Origin: DASRUP01 sp036397395
GTDB lineage: Bacteria; Patescibacteriota; Minisyncoccia; Minisyncoccales; UBA10102
Direction of reading: 5' to 3'
Length of the DNA: 17,410 bases
Assembly: GCA_036397395.1 (NCBI GenBank)
Contig: DASWIZ010000019.1
Coordinates: 1-17,410, forward strand
Under the pieces are notes generated by a model that searched no databases, was not told the origin of the DNA, and worked only from the letters and a program-made list of their open reading frames with translations. Numbering within the stretch: position 1 is the stretch's first letter; each line of letters opens with the position of its first letter. Positions 7,868 through 13,685 of the stretch are shown in pieces. The translations under genes and the position numbers were made by a program.

Positions 7868-8110
7868 CTATTTTTCTTCTTTTTCCTCCATAAACCGCAT
7901 AAGCAAAACAATTACGGTTACCACAACCACGGTAAGTATGCCGGCATACAGGAATTTTGCTATAATGCTATTTTTATCAATGGGAAACACAACGGCAATA
8001 AGGCTGGCGACCGCGTCGTTCCAGGCTAAACCTACCACCAACCCAAGCGCCGTGGCTATAAACCCCACGGTCCTGGCGCGAAATTCTTGCTTAAACTTTT
8101 TTGTTGCCAT
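7868..8110 (-). CDS. DUF5654-like small membrane protein with two helices
   Basis: This 80-aa protein has two hydrophobic helices (about 13-41 and 51-72), with a basic N-terminus (MATKKFKQEFRAR) and a very acidic C-terminus (MEEKEEK). The pattern FxxRTVGFIATALGLVVGLAWNDA followed by a second helix matches the DUF5654 family as I know it. By the positive-inside rule the N-terminus is likely cytoplasmic. The start overlaps the preceding stop as TAATG (the shared base is 8110), so translation is probably coupled to the 411-aa gene. Function is unknown. Confidence 0.85.
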   Translation of the reverse strand: MATKKFKQEFRARTVGFIATALGLVVGLAWNDAVASLIAVVFPIDKNSIIAKFLYAGILTVVVVTVIVLLMRFMEEKEEK

Positions 8111-9345
8111 TATAATCTAATTATACCATGTTCCATGCCTTTTATAATATGCTGTTCTACTTTGTCGTATCCGCCCGCGTACGCGGCAAACAGGCGGTTC
8201 CATAGAGCCTCGTGCTGATGGTAGGTAAGCTGTGTGTCTTTGCCTTCTGACTTGTGCGCCACCATCATGGCAACGTCCTCCAGATCAAAACTTACAAGAG
8301 TGCGCGTTCCCTGTTCGCCGCTGAAGAACTCTGCCACCGACCAGTACTGGTCCCAAAATTCCAGGTTAATTTCTTCGTACTTTTTGCCAAAGGCCACCAA
8401 ATCCTGCTCTGCTTTTCTCCAGTGCATGGACTCCGGGTTTACGTGCGGCAAAAACAAACGCGGGTCTTGCGGGTTTTCTTTCCACAAGTATCTTTGTACG
8501 ATGAGCCAATTTACTTGTTTACCCTGAGTTTGTCGAAGGGCCTCTTTTACGTCGCCGCGCAGCAACGCAATAAAATTTTGCTGGAAATTATCTTGCTGGG
8601 CGTATTTTTCAAACAACCTGCTGTAAAACGCGATTTCATGGAAATAATGCAGCAGCAGGGCAAAATCGCGCACAAATTTGCCGCGCTCGGTTTGCGCGAT
8701 AGGGTTTAAGAATATAACGCCAAACTCTTTTAAGTGGCTTACGTTGTGGTGCTTTTTTGCCACGTATTTTTTGGCCACCTCTTCCCACTGCTTTCCCAGC
8801 ACTTGTATCTCGATAGGCCGGCGCTCAAAGTCGGCCGGCGTGAATTTGGTATACGCCACCTCAAATGTCTTGTGCATCCACTCGTCGGTTTCCAAAAATC
8901 GCAAGGCAGAAAAAATTTCGGTTACATCCTGCTTTTGCAAAAGTTCTTCGGTATCTTTATACCCAAGGAAGTCGAGTGTTGCCTGCGGAGTGCGCTCGCG
9001 CAAAATCTGCCGGCCGTATTCTTTTTTCAAAAACCAGCCCTCGCTTTCCGTGGCAATTTCGCGCGCGGTTTGCGCGATTTTATGAAAATCCAAATTCGCG
9101 GGATCCAAACCCAAAAATTTGTACAGCTGCTCGTCGCTTTCCGCGGCCTTTGCCATAAGCGCCGCTGTAACATTTTCCGGATTTCTGCTAGTCACACCCA
9201 AATCCTTTAATGCCCGCTCTACCAATTCGTCGTTCTCCTGCACCACCTTCTCCAAAGCTGGCGCAAACCCCTTTTCCACCATAACCCTTTCCAACTCCTC
9301 CAATTTCTTTTTATCTACTCCCAAAATCTCCGCAAGTTTTTCCAT
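8110..9345 (-). CDS. Conserved hypothetical protein, 411 aa, opening MEKLAEILGV
   Basis: This is a 411-aa soluble protein without signal peptide or membrane helix, mostly alpha-helical by composition. The N-terminus (residues 1-45) is a charged helical region, followed by acidic and aromatic-rich sequence, with several Trp and His in the C-terminal half (VNPESMHWRKAEQD, LTYHQHEALWNRLF). I cannot assign a family or catalytic motif. Residues 269-276 (ALRQTQGK) are the translation of a short dispersed-type DNA repeat inserted in frame (8522-8540). An upstream AAAAGGA gives a fair ribosome binding site. The first 27 bases recur upstream of two toxin-antitoxin operons. It heads the ten-gene run to the left edge and overlaps the DUF5654 start by one base. 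Confidence 0.8.
   Translation of the reverse strand: MEKLAEILGVDKKKLEELERVMVEKGFAPALEKVVQENDELVERALKDLGVTSRNPENVTAALMAKAAESDEQLYKFLGLDPANLDFHKIAQTAREIATESEGWFLKKEYGRQILRERTPQATLDFLGYKDTEELLQKQDVTEIFSALRFLETDEWMHKTFEVAYTKFTPADFERRPIEIQVLGKQWEEVAKKYVAKKHHNVSHLKEFGVIFLNPIAQTERGKFVRDFALLLHYFHEIAFYSRLFEKYAQQDNFQQNFIALLRGDVKEALRQTQGKQVNWLIVQRYLWKENPQDPRLFLPHVNPESMHWRKAEQDLVAFGKKYEEINLEFWDQYWSVAEFFSGEQGTRTLVSFDLEDVAMMVAHKSEGKDTQLTYHQHEALWNRLFAAYAGGYDKVEQHIIKGMEHGIIRL
8522..8540. repeat. REP-like dispersed repeat inserted in frame in the 411-aa gene
   Basis: On the minus strand the stretch reads CCCTTCGACAAACTCAGGG, very close to the short element CCCTTCGACAAGCTCAGGG seen repeatedly in many bacterial genomes. 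It is imperfectly palindromic (CCCT.../...AGGG, with CTTCGACA mirrored in part). It is 19 bp and reads through in frame as ALRQTQG, keeping the host gene open. Confidence 0.6.
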
Positions 9346-9363
9346 AGTATTATTCCTTTTATT

Positions 9364-9624
9364 CTATTTATAAATCTTATGCGTGCCGATGTCCAAAAAT
9401 AAAACTTCCTTGTTTGGAAGGAAGATAAATTTAATACGGTACGAATCGTTTATCCAGAAAGCCCAAATGCCCTTTTCTTTCCCAGAAAGTTTATGTGTCT
9501 TGAGGATGGAATCGAAAGGATTGGCTCGGAAAACCACTTCCCTTTCTTTTGCGCGTTGCTTGATTTTCTCGGGAAGCTTGCGATAATTCTTCTTAAAACG
9601 TTTCGAAACTTGAATGTCTACCAT
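9364..9624 (-). CDS. RelE/YafQ-like toxin of a type II toxin-antitoxin pair
   Basis: This 86-aa basic protein has the RelE-superfamily layout: two N-terminal helices (SKRFKKNYRKLPEKIKQRAK), then beta strands with THKLSGKEKGIWAFWINDSYRIKF and a C-terminal FLDIGTHKIY. H44, R63, D78 and H82 fall where YafQ/RelE-type ribosome-dependent mRNA nucleases keep their active-site residues, so it probably cleaves mRNA and slows translation when free. The start overlaps the antitoxin stop as TAATG (the shared base is 9624), so the pair is translationally coupled. The stop lies 18 bp before the 411-aa gene, so the toxin-antitoxin promoter may also feed the long operon downstream. Confidence 0.88.
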   Translation of the reverse strand: MVDIQVSKRFKKNYRKLPEKIKQRAKEREVVFRANPFDSILKTHKLSGKEKGIWAFWINDSYRIKFIFLPNKEVLFLDIGTHKIYK

Positions 9625-9863
9625 TAATCTAAATCACTCAAGGATTTTATTTTCGTGGTCTTTCCCGCCTTATACTCTGCCATTCCTTCTTTGAAAAGCA
9701 TATCTATTTCTTCTGCCTCTTTGCCATGCAACTGATATAAGGGCACCGCCCGTTCTAAAAGGCTGCGGTATTCCTCCAAACTCAAAACCACCACCCCTCC
9801 TTTTTTCTTAACTTCCTTCTCAACAACCGCCACCGCGTCTTTTACATATAGATTCTTCGCCAT
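9624..9863 (-). CDS. Phd/YefM-like antitoxin
   Basis: This 79-aa protein lies directly upstream of the RelE-like toxin and overlaps it by one base. VVVLSLEEYRSLLER (residues 24-38) matches the Phd/YefM N-terminal core. The C-terminal part (LHGKEAEEIDMLFKEGMAEYKAGKTTKIKSL) should wrap and neutralise the toxin. It probably also represses its own promoter, as family members do. A promoter-like pair of boxes ends about 10 bases before the ATG, so the mRNA may be almost leaderless. Confidence 0.82.
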   Translation of the reverse strand: MAKNLYVKDAVAVVEKEVKKKGGVVVLSLEEYRSLLERAVPLYQLHGKEAEEIDMLFKEGMAEYKAGKTTKIKSLSDLD

Positions 9864-9872
9864 AATAACTTT

Positions 9873-9901
9873 ACTTTAGCAGATTTTCCCGCCTCCCGCA
9901 A
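9873..9901 (-). promoter_or_regulatory. Promoter of the 9863 toxin-antitoxin operon
   Basis: On the minus strand there is TTGCGG (9901-9896), a 17-bp spacer ending TGC, then TAAAGT (9878-9873): a -35 box and an extended -10 box. The second toxin-antitoxin operon has the same layout with 17-bp spacing. Transcription would begin about 3 bases before the ATG at 9863. Confidence 0.55.
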
Positions 9902-9911
9902 CTCCCTTTGG

Positions 9912-9938
9912 CCCCAATATCTCCGCAATCTTTTCCAT
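9912..9938 (-). pseudogene. Copy of the 5' end of the 411-aa gene upstream of the 9863 toxin-antitoxin pair
   Basis: The minus strand reads ATGGAAAAGATTGCGGAG then ATATTGGGG, encoding MEKIAEILG. It matches 23 of 27 bases at the true start of the 411-aa gene (9345-9319, MEKLAEILG). After that the frame goes on with unrelated residues and stops within 11 codons at the -10 box. It forms, with the intact gene, a direct repeat bracketing the toxin-antitoxin pair. It could be a gene remnant, a leader peptide, or an operator. Confidence 0.6.
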
Positions 9939-9963
9939 AAATCTTTATTTTCTCTTATATTTT

Positions 9964-9986
9964 ATAGTAAGGCTTAGCCTTACTAT
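9964..9986. repeat. Palindrome following the 9993 surface gene
   Basis: Arms ATAGTAAGGC and GCCTTACTAT form a perfect 10-bp stem around the loop TTA. It starts 6 bases past the stop of the gene at 9993. No T-run follows on the minus strand, so it is not a standard intrinsic terminator for that gene. A variant copy lies at 13646-13664. The rest of 9864-9992 holds the toxin-antitoxin promoter and the 411-aa-gene fragment. Confidence 0.7.
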
Positions 9987-9992
9987 TACTTA

Positions 9993-10709
9993 CTATTCTT
10001 CCACAAACCGAAACGTGGAGAGGATCTTACTGTAGGTGTCTTCATCTTCCATCTCAAATTTTGCTTCTTTACCCTGCGTGAGAGAGCACCTACTAAGAGT
10101 AAGCTGCAAAGATCCCCCATCCTGGGAAGATACGACCAATGCGCGACCCGTGCAGGAGTCTCCAAATGTCCGGGAAAGTCTCGAAGAAAGAAATATATAT
10201 GCATTGCTCTCTTCCACAAGAATTGGAACGAAGTCAGAAAACGTTAAATCGTATACAACGCCCGATGACCTGGTTATCGAGTGAGTTCCTTCTAACCTTT
10301 CTTTATAAGAATTAAGTTCAAGCTCGTTGTGTAGAATTGCAAACAATATAGAGAATTCAACTTCCCCTTGTTCTTCATAGTGATTTGTTGCAAGCAGACT
10401 CCTATACTCACCAGCACCAATCAAACTTGCTTGTTTTGATTGATCCTCCTGAAAAACAATGAAAGACTTTGGATACTTCACCTCAAACCCAAACTCGGCG
10501 TTGCGGTAGGTTTGCCACCCCGCAAAATCAAGCTCCGCTTGAGCGCGGGGCGAGCCCGAGGTATCAGAGGACTGCGGCATGGGAGCTGACGTGGGCGAGG
10601 ACGGTCCTAGCCCAGCCGGTCCTAGCGCAGCCTGCCACAGGAAAAACCCGCCAAGGGCGAAGATGCCGACGACCGCTGCAACTGTTCCGATAACCAACGT
10701 TTTGCTCAT
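9993..10709 (-). CDS. Membrane-anchored surface protein, PsbP-like ectodomain (MSKTLVIG anchor)
   Basis: This is 238 aa. Residues 5-26 (LVIGTVAAVVGIFALGGFFL) are an N-terminal membrane anchor of the MSKPLVIG type shared with 13007 and 16174. A Pro/Ser/Ala linker (about 28-62) follows, then the ectodomain with GWQTYRNAEFGFEVKYP (64-80) and the ending KILSTFRFVEE. This start-and-end pattern, with a divergent middle, resembles PsbP-like/Mog1-fold domains of CPR surface proteins. C186 and C208 could pair. It follows the LysM gene by 21 bp, so it is probably cotranscribed with it, and is followed by the palindrome at 9964. Ligand and role are unknown; cell-wall or cell-contact functions are guesses. 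Confidence 0.85.
   Translation of the reverse strand: MSKTLVIGTVAAVVGIFALGGFFLWQAALGPAGLGPSSPTSAPMPQSSDTSGSPRAQAELDFAGWQTYRNAEFGFEVKYPKSFIVFQEDQSKQASLIGAGEYRSLLATNHYEEQGEVEFSILFAILHNELELNSYKERLEGTHSITRSSGVVYDLTFSDFVPILVEESNAYIFLSSRLSRTFGDSCTGRALVVSSQDGGSLQLTLSRCSLTQGKEAKFEMEDEDTYSKILSTFRFVEE
10632..10709 (-). repeat. MSKxLVIG anchor repeat, copy 1
   Basis: This is the 78-bp coding segment for the anchor. It matches 12930-13007 at 68 of 78 positions (the first 42 plus-strand bases are identical) and is clearly related to 16097-16174. The match ends sharply where the ectodomain linker begins. Confidence 0.8.
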
Positions 10710-10730
10710 AGATTTAAGCTATTTTTATAT

Positions 10731-11969
10731 TCACTCCCCATATTTAAAATATCGAATATAGTCATCCTCTTGAGATGCGATTCCTAACGCCTTACCTCTT
10801 GTATTGAAAATAACCACACAATCTCCTTTCAAAAAATTATCTTTTCCGAAATAGTCCATTTCCGGGGTTTTGGCAAAATTTGACAGCCCCGGATCAGACA
10901 GATCACTAGCCACCCAAAAATCATCACCGTCCTCCTTTACCAAAACACCGGCAAATCCGCTAAAAGACCCTGAAAACATTCTTGTCCAGGCAGGAGGAAG
11001 AAGCAATTCCCAGCCTATTTCTATGAAATCACTGTCTTTTAAGCTTTCATATCGCTTCTTATTAATTTCCCTTATTTCGTTATGCCTTGCACCATCGCCA
11101 ACTTGTTCTTCAGCAATTGAATACAATGTATCTCCAGCTTTTACGGTATAGCTCCGCAAAACTTTTTCACTCCCGAGAAAATCATAAAGGCATTTGGATG
11201 TTCGTCTTGGAAACCCTACCTTATTCTTTTCGTATACGACGCTTGGCTTCTTAAAAGCGTAAGGATTACTTTGCAATCCCATGACTATATCAGTATCGGT
11301 TCCCTCATCTCTTATTATCATTACGCAGTCTCCCGCTTGAAAATTACTAGTTTCGAAAAACCTCGCGTTCTCGGCAAAACTTACTGGCGTTCCAGTAGGA
11401 AATACATCCGGATGGCTTACTATAAGCAATCTCCCTGCAAATGGACTGGAGTCGTCAATTCTTAACCGTCCTCGCTTTGCTACAAGATCGCCAGAATTAG
11501 GAGGAAGAAATTCTGCAGATAAGTAGAGTTCCCACCCTACTTCTATAACATCACTGGTGTAAAGTGAGTGATAAGGCAAACCGCGATTCTTATTCAAATT
11601 AACAATCTCGTTAATGCGCGCAGTACTACCAAGCTCGCGATTCGCAATCGAAAGCAGGGTATCGCCGGGTCTTACAATATATGTATCCAAATAAAGCTCC
11701 TTGGGAAGATCGCCATACTGGCACTGCTTACTTTTCTCAATAGATGAACCCTCCAAAGATAAGTCGGAAATGTCGCTCGCCTGATCCCCAGACAACTTTT
11801 CAATCACTACGGCTTGCCGCGACTGCTGCCACAAGAGGAACCCGCCGAGGGCGAGAACTGCGGCTACAACACCAACAACAACCCAAAGAAACAGTTTTTT
11901 GTTTCTAGGATTTTGCGACGAAGGGCCAGCAGGAACTTCGTTTGGGTTTTGCGGATCGTTTTCGTTCAT
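10731..11969 (-). CDS. Membrane-anchored protein with two LysM domains
   Basis: This is 412 aa. A charged, Asn/Pro-rich cytoplasmic tail (1-24) precedes a membrane helix (about 26-48, KLFLWVVVGVVAAVLALGG). Two LysM modules follow: TYIVRPGDTLLSIANRELG (about 96-152) and SYTVKAGDTLYSIAEEQVG (about 273-326), which normally bind N-acetylglucosamine chains of peptidoglycan or related glycans. Each LysM is followed by a beta-rich segment ending in a similar block (FQAGDCVMII at 210-219; FLKGDCVVIF at 379-388), so the LysM-plus-beta unit is internally duplicated. A good Shine-Dalgarno (GAGGG, 8 bases before ATG) supports the start. The anchor is nearly identical in DNA to that of the gene at 14375, which carries a different ectodomain. 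A wall-binding surface role is likely. Confidence 0.9.
   Translation of the reverse strand: MNENDPQNPNEVPAGPSSQNPRNKKLFLWVVVGVVAAVLALGGFLLWQQSRQAVVIEKLSGDQASDISDLSLEGSSIEKSKQCQYGDLPKELYLDTYIVRPGDTLLSIANRELGSTARINEIVNLNKNRGLPYHSLYTSDVIEVGWELYLSAEFLPPNSGDLVAKRGRLRIDDSSPFAGRLLIVSHPDVFPTGTPVSFAENARFFETSNFQAGDCVMIIRDEGTDTDIVMGLQSNPYAFKKPSVVYEKNKVGFPRRTSKCLYDFLGSEKVLRSYTVKAGDTLYSIAEEQVGDGARHNEIREINKKRYESLKDSDFIEIGWELLLPPAWTRMFSGSFSGFAGVLVKEDGDDFWVASDLSDPGLSNFAKTPEMDYFGKDNFLKGDCVVIFNTRGKALGIASQEDDYIRYFKYGE
11826..11917 (-). repeat. NPRNKKLFLW anchor repeat, copy 1
   Basis: This 92-bp anchor-coding segment matches 14232-14323 at 91 of 92 positions, including third codon positions. It ends at the helix end on one side and degrades within the N-terminal tail on the other. 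Confidence 0.88.
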
Positions 11970-11984
11970 AAGCTATTCCCTCTA

Positions 11985-13007
11985 CTAACCTCTTGCATCA
12001 TAAACATATTCCTGTAAATCCAGATAATTTCTAAAAATTTGGAACTGGCTTTCTTTCAGATTTGGAGAATATTCTGTTGGTAAATCAATAATTTCGGTGC
12101 ATGTTTCTTCAAATTCGATTCTTTCGTACCTACTAAATGTTTCTTCATGCTTTGGGCTGTATAATGAAAAAAGTGTTGTGCATCCCGTGCAGGTGCCTCC
12201 GCAACCATGAGAACTCCAGTAAATTTCGTGGAAACCATCTTTTTCAACATCTACCGCAGAAAACCCGCCAGAGCCTCCATATGCGCTTTGTTCCCACAGA
12301 ACTTTCCCGTCTTCCACAACATACCCGTAGTAGCTTTGCCCCTTGTAGGAAGTTTGGGGATCACAAAAAACAAATTTTTCGTTTTTCGCATCTTCTGTAA
12401 AATTAATTTCTTCCACAAATCCAACAAAGGCGTTCTTCTCTCTACAAAGATGAGCTACCTCGGGAAAATGATCTTCTATTTTGAACTCTTCTGAAACAAT
12501 CATCTCAGGCTCGCCCTCACACTTCTCATTATGCCATATGTAGAACACGAGCCTAAAAGAAGAATCTTCAGGTAAAGAGCTGGCTGTAAACCCATAGGGA
12601 CCCCGGTAGGGAGAGACGGAAGTTTCAATGGTCGCGCCGCTCGAAATAGAATTGCAGTAATCCCATAGCAACCTTTCTGGCATATTTTGAAAATCGGTTA
12701 TACGCTCCCAGTCTTCCAAACTTCCTTCCTGGCGTTCCCAATCCACAAGAAAGTGAATGGCATCCGAATATTTCGCATAAAGCTCCCCACTCCCGCTATT
12801 CGTCACGTTTACGCCAATATCTTCATTTGTTGCATAGACCACCCTTTCAACTTCAACCACAACGTTACTAACGGAAGCACCGTCTTCTTGCTGGATTTCT
12901 GGCGGTGCGGGTAAGGGTGAAGTCCGCATCTGCCACAGGAAAAACCCGCCAAGGGCGAAGATGCCGACGACAGCTACCGCTATTCCAATAACCAGTGGTT
13001 TACTCAT
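11985..13007 (-). CDS. Membrane-anchored surface protein with Ig-like domain and Cys-rich C-terminal domain
   Basis: This is 340 aa. Residues 5-26 are an MSKPLVIG-type anchor. Residues about 48-178 look like a beta-sandwich of Ig-like type (VERVVYATNEDIGVNVTNSG at 53-72, then a WERITDF segment and SSFRLVFYIWHNE). Residues about 185-340 form a second domain with GGSGGFSAVDVEKDGFHEIYW, reminiscent of FG-GAP/VCBS-like repeat blades with a DxxxDG-type turn, followed by the Cys cluster HGCGGTCTGCTTLF (C269, C273, C276). The C-terminus has no STFRF motif, so it is not a PsbP-like paralogue; only the anchor is shared. The ATG lies 3 bp after the DUF5615 stop and the LysM gene starts 15 bp downstream. 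The domain names are pattern-based and tentative. Confidence 0.82.
   Translation of the reverse strand: MSKPLVIGIAVAVVGIFALGGFFLWQMRTSPLPAPPEIQQEDGASVSNVVVEVERVVYATNEDIGVNVTNSGSGELYAKYSDAIHFLVDWERQEGSLEDWERITDFQNMPERLLWDYCNSISSGATIETSVSPYRGPYGFTASSLPEDSSFRLVFYIWHNEKCEGEPEMIVSEEFKIEDHFPEVAHLCREKNAFVGFVEEINFTEDAKNEKFVFCDPQTSYKGQSYYGYVVEDGKVLWEQSAYGGSGGFSAVDVEKDGFHEIYWSSHGCGGTCTGCTTLFSLYSPKHEETFSRYERIEFEETCTEIIDLPTEYSPNLKESQFQIFRNYLDLQEYVYDARG
12930..13007 (-). repeat. MSKxLVIG anchor repeat, copy 2
   Basis: This 78-bp anchor segment has its first 42 plus-strand bases identical to 10632-10673. It is joined to an Ig-like and Cys-rich ectodomain, whereas the other two copies lead into PsbP-like ectodomains. 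Confidence 0.8.
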
Positions 13008-13010
13008 ATA

Positions 13011-13376
13011 TTATTTATACTCAATAATTTCTCCCAAGGGAAATACATCGAATTTTTCTGGGTATAAAATAACAAGGCTCCCCTTCAACGCAGGAGAGTC
13101 TTTCAGCATCTTCTCAAAAGAAGTTAATAAAGCAACAGAATCGTGTTGGGGAATTCTTAACCATACCACGCTAAAAATTTCGGTTTTGGCATATTCGGTA
13201 AAATCTTGATCATTTGTTACAAAAACCCTTTTCTCTCGTAAAGATAATTTTGCGAGCAGGGCATCACTTGATCCCTTCTGTGCAACCTTCACATCGCATC
13301 CTTTTTCGCGCAAAAAACGGCCGAGTTCGACATGTACATTCTCGTCGAGCAGAAACCTATACTTTGAGAAGGACAT
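13011..13376 (-). CDS. DUF5615 PIN-like toxin
   Basis: This is 121 aa from ATG at 13376; a GTG four codons upstream is possible but less likely. KYRFLLDENVHVELGRFLREKGCDV is the classic DUF5615 opening, with acidic D11/E12, then SSDALLAKLS (D38) and VFVTNDQDF (D56, D58). These acidic residues form the PIN-like metal-dependent ribonuclease site, so the protein is probably an RNase toxin. It overlaps the DUF433 gene by 20 bp in another frame, which ties their translation together. It is followed after 3 bp by a membrane-anchored surface protein gene, so toxin and surface gene share an mRNA. Confidence 0.88.
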   Translation of the reverse strand: MSFSKYRFLLDENVHVELGRFLREKGCDVKVAQKGSSDALLAKLSLREKRVFVTNDQDFTEYAKTEIFSVVWLRIPQHDSVALLTSFEKMLKDSPALKGSLVILYPEKFDVFPLGEIIEYK

Positions 13377-13596
13377 ACTCTTCGCCACGGGTTAAGTCGG
13401 CGGCATAAGAAAGCGCAGCCTTAATGTGATAGGGTTTTAACGATGGGTAAGCTTCCATTATTCCTCGGGGTGTTGAACCGGCTTCAAGCATATCCAAAAC
13501 TTGCCAGACCATTATCCGGGTTCCCTTGAAAGTAGGCTTCCCGTGGCAAATCTGTGGATCAGCCACTACGTATTTATTGATTTCAATTCGTTTCAT
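13357..13596 (-). CDS. DUF433 antitoxin
   Basis: This 79-aa protein has the DUF433 signature: DPQICHGKPTFKGTRIMVWQVLDMLEAG then a PSLKPYHIKAAL helix, which folds as a winged/helix-turn-helix-like DNA-binding domain. DUF433 proteins are usually encoded just before DUF5615 PIN-like toxins and are taken to be their antitoxins and autorepressors. A clear promoter lies directly upstream and AAGG, about 5 bases before the ATG, may serve as ribosome binding site. Confidence 0.9.
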   Translation of the reverse strand: MKRIEINKYVVADPQICHGKPTFKGTRIMVWQVLDMLEAGSTPRGIMEAYPSLKPYHIKAALSYAADLTRGEEYVLLKV

Positions 13597-13604
13597 ACAC
13601 CTTT

Positions 13605-13633
13605 AATATACCTCATTCATCCTTTCTGCGCAA
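13605..13633 (-). promoter_or_regulatory. Promoter of the DUF433/DUF5615 operon
   Basis: The minus strand has TTGCGC (13633-13628), a 17-bp spacer and TATATT (13610-13605). The expected start site leaves only a few bases before the ATG at 13596, close to leaderless. A DUF433 operator could overlap it. Confidence 0.55.
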
Positions 13634-13645
13634 TCGTTTTTTATG

Positions 13646-13664
13646 AGTAAGGTTTAACCTTACT
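13646..13664. repeat. Palindrome following the 13686 surface gene
   Basis: Arms AGTAAGGT and ACCTTACT enclose the loop TTA. Compared with 9964-9986 the innermost pair changes from C-G to T-A while the loop and other pairs stay the same. The segment from here to the gene's stop also resembles the one at 9987-9998. On the minus strand an A-run, not a T-run, follows. Confidence 0.7.
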
Positions 13665-13685
13665 TTTCCCTTATTGCTTATTTAC

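Noticed and set aside
9879..9938. 20-codon frame starting MEKIAEILG as a separate small gene
   Set aside because: Its second half is not conserved with the copy at 14892-14918 and its stop overlaps the promoter, so a fragment or regulatory repeat is more likely; a leader peptide is not excluded.
13377..13388. GTG start for the DUF5615 gene at 13388
   Set aside because: It only adds MAKS before the family's usual opening; ATG at 13376 fits the family better, though GTG cannot be excluded.
9964..13664. Palindromes as intrinsic terminators
   Set aside because: On the transcribed minus strand they are followed by A-rich, not T-rich, sequence, and the stems are AT-rich.
9964..13664. Palindromes as integron attC sites
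   Set aside because: They lack the RYYYAAC/GTTRRRY core and the long imperfect arms; no integron integrase is visible in the window.
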